In this document: positions 1-6,459 of the stretch, one piece after another
How positions within the stretch are numbered: the stretch's first letter is position 1
Layout: every line of letters begins with the position of its first letter
NCBI GenBank assembly: GCA_945897765.1
Contig: CAMDGP010000041.1
Coordinates: 1-12,379 of the forward strand
Direction: 5' to 3'
Length of the DNA: 12,379 nt
Origin: Chitinophaga pinensis
GTDB lineage: Bacteria; Bacteroidota; Bacteroidia; Flavobacteriales_D; Crocinitomicaceae
Notes under the pieces: generated by a model
The model's input: only the letters and a program-made list of their open reading frames with translations
What the model was told of the DNA's origin: nothing
Databases searched by the model: none
Position numbers and translations under genes: made by a program

Positions 1-660
1 GTGTGTAATAAACCAATTCTTTGGAATTACCTTTCTATTTCAAGAAGAAAACAAACGTATGATGTTTATTCGGCCGTTATTAACTTAAGAAAAAATTATG
101 AAACATTCAAAACTTTAGATTTCACCCATTCCTTATCAGGTTCTGTTAAAAGGTTGATTCTAAACAATCCAGACATGAATGCTGTTGTATTGGCAAATTT
201 TGCAGTAACGACAACAACTGGAATTCCTTCTTTTCAACATACTGGCTGGTGGTATGAGTATTTCACAGGTGATAGTATTAATGTTACCAATGTGAATGCA
301 AGTTTATCATTCCAACCAGGAGAATACAGAATTTATACGGATGTGCGTTTAGATAAACCAACAATAACAGAATCGACAGCTTCAATTGAAGAATTAGAAA
401 CAGAGGCTTTCCCATTAAATTTATTTCCTAATCCATCAACTGATGTAGTGAATTTAGCTTTTGAGTCTAAATCTTCAGAATCTTATGAACTATTAATTAT
501 TAATGAAATGGGACAAGTTGTTTTAACTAAAAATGGAACAACAAAAGCAGGAAATAATAAGCTGGAAGTATCAGTTGGAAGTATAAAAAGTGGAGCTTAT
601 CACGCTTTATTGAAAGTTGGTAAAAGCTATACGAACAAGGCATTAATTATAGGGAATTAG
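1..660 (+). CDS. C-terminal part of a secreted GH13 alpha-amylase with T9SS type A sorting domain (5'-truncated)
   Basis: The reading frame is open from the first base, so the GTG at position 1 is unlikely to be the true start; the catalytic barrel would lie upstream of the window. Residues 4-36 (KPILWNYL..., then RRKQTYDVYSAVINLRKNY) look like the end of a GH13 alpha-amylase barrel, where the last helix precedes the C-terminal beta domain. Residues about 42-116 fit that beta domain: a chain with LANF, the WWYEYFTG stretch, and a closing LSFQPGEYRIYTD that is typical of amylase C-termini. Residues 138-219 form a Por-secretion-type tail: LNLFPNPSTDVVNL, then ELLIINEMGQVV, then GAYHALLKVG and a final ALIIGN. 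That tail directs export and surface attachment or release by the type IX system. Inferred role: extracellular starch hydrolysis feeding the downstream SusC/SusD pair. The sorting tail is certain; the amylase assignment is likely but rests on the C-terminal portion only. The next gene starts 1 nt after the stop. Confidence 0.78.
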   Translation: MCNKPILWNYLSISRRKQTYDVYSAVINLRKNYETFKTLDFTHSLSGSVKRLILNNPDMNAVVLANFAVTTTTGIPSFQHTGWWYEYFTGDSINVTNVNASLSFQPGEYRIYTDVRLDKPTITESTASIEELETEAFPLNLFPNPSTDVVNLAFESKSSESYELLIINEMGQVVLTKNGTTKAGNNKLEVSVGSIKSGAYHALLKVGKSYTNKALIIGN

Positions 661-661
661 A

Positions 662-2083
662 ATGCGATTTCTACTTGTTTTACTATTTTTAAAAGTATCG
701 TTTGTATTTGGGCAACTTGTTCATCCAGCGAATAATGATGCCTTTCTGCAAGATGAGATCGCGTTTGTTTACATTCAAATTGCTCCTTCTGATTTGAACT
801 TGATTTTGACTGATAGTTTGTATGCTGATCATGAATTTCCTGCAACCTTCCGTTACTTAAGTTCAACTATTGATGAAACAGTTGCAAATGTTGGTTTTCG
901 CTTGCGAGGGAATACTTCTCGTAATTCAGCAAAAAAATCATTTAAAGTTTCCTTTAACGAGTTCGTTCAAGGTCAAAAATGGAAAGGTGTTGAAAAACTA
1001 AATTTAAATGGGGAACATAATGATGTTTCAATTATGCGGTCACGTCTTAGTAATCAACTTTTGAAGTATGCTGAACTACCAGTAGCTAGAACAAGTTATG
1101 TCAGACTTTACATCAATAATGAATACAAAGGATTATACTTAAATGTTGAACATATTGATGAAGAATTTTTACAAAGAAGATTCACAAATAATCATACAGG
1201 AAATTTATTTAAATGTAATTATGGTGCAAATCTTAAACAAATAGGAGGTTCTCCTGGCCCTTATATGAGTTTATATGAATTAAAAACAAATACTGCTCAA
1301 AACGATTATTCAGGCTTAATAAATTTCATTGATATTCTAAATAATACTAACCAAGATCAATTTACGTGTGCCATACAATCCGTTTTCGATGTAGATTCTT
1401 ATTTAAGAACATTAGCTGCAGAAATTCTATTGGGTCATTGGGATGGGTATGCAGGAAATATGAATAATTATTATCTCTACGAACGACCTTCTGACGGAAA
1501 GTTTATGTTTATAGAATATGATTTAGATAATACACTCGGTGTTGATTGGGGTATTATTCCATTTGAAAATTGGTCAACTAGAAATATTTATTCTTGGGCA
1601 AAAGACGAAAAACCTTTATTTGACAAATTGTTAGCAGTTCCCTATTTTAAAGATAGATTTAACTTTCACATGAATGATTTGTTAACCACTGTTTTTGTTC
1701 CTCAAAATTTACTGACAGAATTGGGTTTAACTCAAGATTTAATTACCCAAGCTGCTCTGGAAGATGAGTATAAAAGTTATGATTATGGTTACACAGATTC
1801 TGATTTTTTAGCTGCTATAAATTCAACAATTGGTGGACACATTAAGCAATCTTTACAACAGTATATTCAGCAAAGACATACTTCTGCGACGAACCAATTA
1901 CAAGTAATTCAAAACCTAGAAAACCCTTGTCAGCTTTCATTAGATGAATTAATAAAGGATGTTTTTGTACCATTAAGAGCTTTTGATTTGATGGGGAATG
2001 AAATTGAGTTAGACACTACAAACAAAGCAAAATTATTAGTTGATAAATACGGAAACACAAAAATAGTTTGGACACATGAATAA
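662..2083 (+). CDS. Secreted CotH-family kinase-like protein
   Basis: A 473-aa protein with a signal peptide (MRFLLVLLFLKVSFVFGQ, cleavage near residue 18). Residues about 30-415 match the CotH fold, an atypical protein-kinase-like domain first known from Bacillus spore coat proteins. Seen in order: FRLRGNTSRNSAKKSFKV (79-96), KLNLNGEHNDVSIMRSRLS (112-130), YINNEYKGLYLNVEHIDEEF (150-169), GHWDGYAGNMNNYYLY (258-273) and FIEYDLDNTLG (283-293). Asp261 with Asn266/Asn269, and Asp287/Asp289, fit the catalytic and metal-binding acidic positions of the family, so the active site appears intact. The C-terminal tail (about 436-473) contains FDLMGNEIEL and ends KYGNTKIVWTHE. It resembles short Bacteroidota C-terminal tails, but is a poor match to the standard sorting domain. 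The ATG follows the previous stop by 1 nt, and the gene's end overlaps the next start by 8 nt, so it is embedded in a glucan-degradation operon. Some CotH proteins phosphorylate secreted proteins; the substrate here is unknown. Confidence 0.88.
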   Translation: MRFLLVLLFLKVSFVFGQLVHPANNDAFLQDEIAFVYIQIAPSDLNLILTDSLYADHEFPATFRYLSSTIDETVANVGFRLRGNTSRNSAKKSFKVSFNEFVQGQKWKGVEKLNLNGEHNDVSIMRSRLSNQLLKYAELPVARTSYVRLYINNEYKGLYLNVEHIDEEFLQRRFTNNHTGNLFKCNYGANLKQIGGSPGPYMSLYELKTNTAQNDYSGLINFIDILNNTNQDQFTCAIQSVFDVDSYLRTLAAEILLGHWDGYAGNMNNYYLYERPSDGKFMFIEYDLDNTLGVDWGIIPFENWSTRNIYSWAKDEKPLFDKLLAVPYFKDRFNFHMNDLLTTVFVPQNLLTELGLTQDLITQAALEDEYKSYDYGYTDSDFLAAINSTIGGHIKQSLQQYIQQRHTSATNQLQVIQNLENPCQLSLDELIKDVFVPLRAFDLMGNEIELDTTNKAKLLVDKYGNTKIVWTHE

Positions 2084-3962
2084 AATATTTTTAACCTTGA
2101 GTATTGGATTATTAACATTCAATTCTTTTATTGCACAAAAAAATGCGACTTCTAATACTAAAAAAGGTGCGACTCCAATTTTACAACACGTAGAGCCCGT
2201 AAATTGGTGGGCAGGTATGAATTATTCAGAAGTGGAAGTGTTATTACATGGAAAAGATATCTCAAAATATTCAGTAATTGTTAAAGGTTTAAATGTCATT
2301 GAAATTAAGAAAACAGAAAATCCAAACTATCTTTTTGTAAAAGTAAATACCAAAAACAAAGCAGTGGGTTCTTATCCGATTCAATTGAGTGATGGAAAAA
2401 AAATTGTAGCCGAACATATTTTTGAGTTAAAAGCAAGAAGAGAAAATTCTGCAGCAAGAGTAGGTTGTACTCCGAAAGATGTCATTTATTTGTTAATGCC
2501 AGATCGCTTTTCAAATGGTGACTTATTAAATGATTCCCATTCTTCAACAATTGAAAAAGTAAATAGAACATTACCAGGAGGAAGACATGGTGGAGATATT
2601 CAAGGAATAATAAATCATTTAGATTACATTCAAGAATTAGGTGCAACAGCAATTTGGACGACACCATTGCTGGAAGATAATGATACCACTTATTCATATC
2701 ACACCTATGGACAAAGTGATTTATACAAAGTTGATCCTCGCTACGGAACAAATGAAGATTTCGCAAGAATGGTCGAAGAAGCTCACAAAAGAGGAATAAA
2801 GATTTTAAAGGATGAAGTTCCTAATCATTGGGGGTACACACATTGGATGATGAAAGATTTACCAACTTATGATTGGATTCATCAGTTCCCAGGTTATGCT
2901 CAATCAAATTATCGAACGTCAACACAAATGGATCCGAATGCATCAAAAAGAGATCAGAAATACTGTGAGGAAGGTTGGTTTGTACGTTCTATGCCTGACT
3001 TAAACCAAGGTAATCCATTGGTTGTTAATTATTTGATTCAAAATACAATTTGGTGGATGGAATTTGCCAACTTAGATGCTTTGCGAGTAGACACCTATTC
3101 TTACAACCAAAAGGAGGGAATTTCAAAATGGACAAAAGCAATCATGGATGAATACCCAAAATCATCAATGGTTGGTGAAATTTGGATGCACGACCAAGCG
3201 CAAATTTCTTATTGGCAAAAGGATAGTCCAATCTCGGCAATTCAAAATTATAATACGTATTTGCCACAAGTCATGGATTTCACTTTACACGATGCTTTAC
3301 AAGAAGCATTCAAGGAAAACAATCAAGGTTGGGACAAAGGAATGGTACGAATTTATGAGAATTTTGTTAATGATTTTTTATATAAAAACGCGAGTGAGAA
3401 TTTAATTTTCTTAGAGAATCACGATACGCAACGATTCAATGAAACTTACCCTAAAATGGCTGATTATAAATTGGCTATGGCGCTTTTAGCAACAACAAGA
3501 GGAATTCCTCAAATTTATTACGGTAGTGAAATTGGAATGAAGGGTGACAAAAATAATGGAGGTGACGCTTCCATTCGCCAAGATTTCCCTGGAGGTTGGA
3601 AAGAAGATACAAAGAATGCGTTTAATAAAGAAGAGAGAAGTGATTTCCAAGAAAATTACTTTCAATTCACTAAAAAATTATTGAATTGGAGAAAAAATAA
3701 TTCAATCATTCACGAAGGAAAATTAGTTCAATTTTTACCTGAGAATAATGTTTACGTTTATTTTAGAGTAAAAGGAAAAGAAAAAGTGATGGTGGTTATT
3801 AACAACTCTGACAAAGAAGAAAAAATTAAGAAAGTTAGATTCGCTGAGCAATTGGAAGGATTTACTGAAGCGAAAGAAGTAATAACAAATTTGAATGTAA
3901 ACCTTATGAAAGATGAATGGGATATTCCTGCAAAAACAGCCTATATCTTTGAATTGAAATAA
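2076..3962 (+). CDS. SusA-like periplasmic GH13 neopullulanase / cyclomaltodextrinase
   Basis: A 628-aa glycoside hydrolase, close to the length of Bacteroides SusA. It begins with a signal peptide (MNKIFLTLSIGLLTFNSFIA, then Q21) and no lipobox, so it is probably periplasmic. Residues about 36-120 form the N-terminal beta-sandwich typical of cyclomaltodextrinases (EPVNWWAGMNYSEVEVLLHG). The TIM barrel runs about 130-540. Visible motifs are LMPDRFSNGD (140-149), YHTYGQSDLYKVDPRYG (208-224), conserved region I DEVPNH (246-251), LDALRVDTY with nucleophile Asp339, VGEIW with acid/base Glu368, and FLENHDTQRF with the third acidic residue Asp450. All catalytic residues are present. A small C-terminal beta domain follows. 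The expected reaction is hydrolysis of alpha-1,4 (and perhaps alpha-1,6) bonds in imported maltooligosaccharides, cyclodextrins or pullulan fragments. The start overlaps the upstream CotH gene by 8 nt, implying translational coupling, and the next gene begins 6 nt downstream. The precise substrate is inferred from family and context. Confidence 0.92.
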   Translation: MNKIFLTLSIGLLTFNSFIAQKNATSNTKKGATPILQHVEPVNWWAGMNYSEVEVLLHGKDISKYSVIVKGLNVIEIKKTENPNYLFVKVNTKNKAVGSYPIQLSDGKKIVAEHIFELKARRENSAARVGCTPKDVIYLLMPDRFSNGDLLNDSHSSTIEKVNRTLPGGRHGGDIQGIINHLDYIQELGATAIWTTPLLEDNDTTYSYHTYGQSDLYKVDPRYGTNEDFARMVEEAHKRGIKILKDEVPNHWGYTHWMMKDLPTYDWIHQFPGYAQSNYRTSTQMDPNASKRDQKYCEEGWFVRSMPDLNQGNPLVVNYLIQNTIWWMEFANLDALRVDTYSYNQKEGISKWTKAIMDEYPKSSMVGEIWMHDQAQISYWQKDSPISAIQNYNTYLPQVMDFTLHDALQEAFKENNQGWDKGMVRIYENFVNDFLYKNASENLIFLENHDTQRFNETYPKMADYKLAMALLATTRGIPQIYYGSEIGMKGDKNNGGDASIRQDFPGGWKEDTKNAFNKEERSDFQENYFQFTKKLLNWRKNNSIIHEGKLVQFLPENNVYVYFRVKGKEKVMVVINNSDKEEKIKKVRFAEQLEGFTEAKEVITNLNVNLMKDEWDIPAKTAYIFELK

Positions 3963-3968
3963 TTGATT

Positions 3969-6371
3969 ATGAAGTTTCTAGTTCCATTTTTTCTCGTTTT
4001 TCCTTTTGTTCTTTTTAGTCAAAATACAAATCGTCAGTTTGTTTCTAGCACAGAATTAAAAGACGGAATTCAAATCACTGTTTCGGATGGAAATTATTAT
4101 TTCTATTCTTATAATCAGAAAGTTATTGAAACAACTTTTATTCCATTGAATGAAAAAAGCAAGGAAGAATCACACGCAGTATCTCTAGCGCACGAATCAA
4201 CTAGTTTTAAATTGACAAGTTCAGAAACAAGTTTATCTTTTTCTAAACCGAATAGCATCGAAGTGAGCGTTCAAAAGTCTCCATTTAAAATTAGTTATTG
4301 GTACAAAGGAAAAGAACTTATTTCTGAAAAAATGGGTTATGAGAAATCTCCAGAATTTGAGAAAATCGAGTTTAATTTGTCTGCAGACGAAGTGCTTTAT
4401 GGTGGTGGAGCAAGAGCATTAGGTATGAACCGTAGAGGAAATCGTTTGCAACTTTATAACCGTGCGCATTATGGCTATGAAGAAAAAGCAGAATTGATGA
4501 ATTACTGTTTGCCAATGGTGCTTTCGAATAAAGTCTATGCAGTTCATTTTGATAACGGAGCGATAGGTTACTTGGATTTAGATTCTAAAAAAAATAATAC
4601 GCTTTCGTATGAAACCATTAGTGGCAGAAAAACATATCAAGTCATTGCAGGAGACGATTGGAAAGATTTAGTTGAACAATATACATTTTTAACGGGTCGT
4701 CAACCAATGCCACCACGTTGGGCTTTTGGAAATTTTGCTAGTCGTTTTGGTTATCATTCAGAGGCAGAAGCACGAAAAGTAGTGAACCAATTCCGTAAAG
4801 ATTCAATTCCTTTGGATGCGATAATTTTTGATTTATACTGGTTTGGAAAAGAAATTCAAGGAACTTTAGGTAATTTGGAATTCCACAAAGATTCGTTTCC
4901 AACACCGGAAAAAATGATTTCTGATTTTAAATCACAGCAAGTAAAAACGGTTTTAATTACTGAACCATTTATTTTAACTACTTCTAAAAAATGGAATGAA
5001 GCTGTTTCCAAAAAATTACTTGGCACTGATTCACTCGGCAAACCTTTTACTTACGATTTTTATTTTGGAAATACGGGTTTATTAGACATTTACCAACCGC
5101 ATGTTCGTACGTGGTTTTGGGATGTATATAAAGACTTAGCAAATAAAGGAGTTAAAGGTTTTTGGGGAGATTTAGGTGAACCAGAAGTACATCCATCAAA
5201 ATTATTACACGGAAAATACACAGCTGATCAAGTTCATAACATTTATGGTCACGATTGGGCGCGTTTAATAAGTGAAGGATTCAAAAAAGATTTCCCACTA
5301 GAACGACCTTTTATTTTAATGCGCTCAGGTTATTCTGGAACACAAAAATATGGGATAATTCCTTGGTCGGGAGATGTGAATAGAACCTGGGGAGGATTAA
5401 AACCGCAAGTGGAAATTTCACTTCAAATGGGACTTCAAGGAATTGCTTATATGCATTCTGATTTGGGAGGTTTTGCAGGAAATAACGATGAACCAGAATT
5501 ATATACACGTTGGTTACAATATGGAGTTTTTCAACCAATATTTAGACCACACGCACAAGAGGAAGTGGCTAGTGAACCAATTTTTAAAGATGAAAAAACG
5601 AAAGCACTTGCGAAAGAATCAGTAGAATTGAGGTATCAGCTTTTACCATATAACTACACACTTGCATTTGAAAACCACACAAAAGGAACACCTTTGATGC
5701 GACCTGTTTTTATGCAAGAAAAAAACACAAATTATTCAGCAACAAAGACCAATCAGTATTTTTGGGGTGATGCCTTTTTAATAAATCCAATTACTGTAAA
5801 AGGGTCCGCAGGGAAAAAGTTAGCAATTGATTTTCCTTTAAATACTTATTGGTATGACTTTTCAAGCGGAAACTTGCTAACGGAGTTTGTACAAACGGAA
5901 AATAGTAAAGCCTCTTTTGTAACTGTTCAAGATGAAAATATTCCAGTTTTTGTCAAAGCGGGATCATTTGTGCCAATGTCTTCAATTATTCAATCCACAG
6001 AAGCTTACGATACGAAGAATGTAACGCTTCATTTTTACGATCACCCAATGGTTTTAAACAGTGAAGGTTCTTGGTTTGAAGACGATGGTTTGACTGCTAC
6101 TGCTTATGAAAATGGAATGTATAATCTTTTAAAAATTAAGAATAACAGAAGTAAAAAATCTTCTAAAATCACATTCAATTTAGAAAAAGGAAATGAACAA
6201 ATTCAACTCATCAATAGTTTTCAATTTGAAATTCATTTTGCTGAAAATCCTCCGAAAAAAGTGAAGGTTAACGGTAAAAGAACATTAATTAAAATAAATG
6301 TTAATAAAAAATATTTTTCACTTCCTTTATCCCTACAAGGAAATACAACAAACGTTAAAATTAAGTGGTGA
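3969..6371 (+). CDS. GH31 alpha-glucosidase
   Basis: An 800-aa protein counted from the ATG at 3969. A TTG two codons upstream (3963) is also in frame, but the ATG gives the normal signal peptide MKFLVPFFLVFPFVLFSQ and is preferred. Residues about 20-240 form the N-terminal beta-sandwich of GH31. The catalytic barrel follows, from about 245 (PMPPRWAFGNFASRFGY) to 590. Key sites are IIFDLYW near 286-292, GFWGDLGEPE with nucleophile Asp401, LMRSGYSG with Arg452, WSGDVNRTW with acid/base Asp469, and FRPHAQEE. The C-terminal beta domains include a WFEDDGLTATAYENGMYN segment typical of the DUF5110-type domain in this family. Expected role: release of glucose from the non-reducing ends of maltooligosaccharides, probably in the periplasm because there is a signal peptide and no sorting tail. 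GH31 also contains alpha-xylosidases and other specificities, but the SusA/SusC/SusD neighbours favour alpha-glucosidase. It lies 6 nt after the SusA-like gene and holds the operon position of the GH97 enzyme SusB in Bacteroides. Confidence 0.9.
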   Translation: MKFLVPFFLVFPFVLFSQNTNRQFVSSTELKDGIQITVSDGNYYFYSYNQKVIETTFIPLNEKSKEESHAVSLAHESTSFKLTSSETSLSFSKPNSIEVSVQKSPFKISYWYKGKELISEKMGYEKSPEFEKIEFNLSADEVLYGGGARALGMNRRGNRLQLYNRAHYGYEEKAELMNYCLPMVLSNKVYAVHFDNGAIGYLDLDSKKNNTLSYETISGRKTYQVIAGDDWKDLVEQYTFLTGRQPMPPRWAFGNFASRFGYHSEAEARKVVNQFRKDSIPLDAIIFDLYWFGKEIQGTLGNLEFHKDSFPTPEKMISDFKSQQVKTVLITEPFILTTSKKWNEAVSKKLLGTDSLGKPFTYDFYFGNTGLLDIYQPHVRTWFWDVYKDLANKGVKGFWGDLGEPEVHPSKLLHGKYTADQVHNIYGHDWARLISEGFKKDFPLERPFILMRSGYSGTQKYGIIPWSGDVNRTWGGLKPQVEISLQMGLQGIAYMHSDLGGFAGNNDEPELYTRWLQYGVFQPIFRPHAQEEVASEPIFKDEKTKALAKESVELRYQLLPYNYTLAFENHTKGTPLMRPVFMQEKNTNYSATKTNQYFWGDAFLINPITVKGSAGKKLAIDFPLNTYWYDFSSGNLLTEFVQTENSKASFVTVQDENIPVFVKAGSFVPMSSIIQSTEAYDTKNVTLHFYDHPMVLNSEGSWFEDDGLTATAYENGMYNLLKIKNNRSKKSSKITFNLEKGNEQIQLINSFQFEIHFAENPPKKVKVNGKRTLIKINVNKKYFSLPLSLQGNTTNVKIKW

Positions 6372-6390
6372 TTTTTTTCTTTGTGTCATA

Positions 6391-6420
6391 TTGACATTAA
6401 GAAAAATTAAGATATATTTG
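6391..6420 (+). promoter_or_regulatory. Bacteroidota-type promoter of the susCD unit
   Basis: In the 88-bp gap before the SusC-like gene there is a TTG at 6391-6393 and, after exactly 19 bp, TATATTTG at 6413-6420. The second element is a perfect match to the Bacteroidota primary-sigma consensus TAnnTTTG, and the spacing lies in the accepted range. Transcription would begin near 6426, leaving a 5' leader of about 35 nt that is AT-rich and has no obvious Shine-Dalgarno sequence, as is usual in this phylum. It suggests that the transporter genes can be expressed independently of, and probably more strongly than, the upstream enzyme genes. Confidence 0.75.
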
Positions 6421-6459
6421 ACAGAATAAAAAGTTTATTAATCAATCAAAACGTAGAAT

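Noticed and set aside
1..3. GTG as the start codon of the first gene
   Set aside because: The protein begins mid-domain at the end of a GH13 barrel and has no signal peptide, although it ends in an export tail. The frame is simply cut by the window edge.
2482..2766. 94-aa minus-strand frame inside the SusA-like gene
   Set aside because: It lies opposite conserved GH13 motifs and its His/Leu-rich sequence has no family resemblance.
3148..3405. 85-aa plus-strand frame in another phase inside the SusA-like gene
   Set aside because: It overlaps the catalytic region of the GH13 gene and shows no independent domain or start signal.
3963..3968. TTG at 3963 as the GH31 start
   Set aside because: The ATG at 3969 gives a cleaner signal peptide and a stronger start codon; the TTG adds only two residues.
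6372..6390. T-rich run after the GH31 stop as an intrinsic terminator
   Set aside because: No stable hairpin precedes the T-run, so I cannot support termination there; read-through into susCD remains possible.
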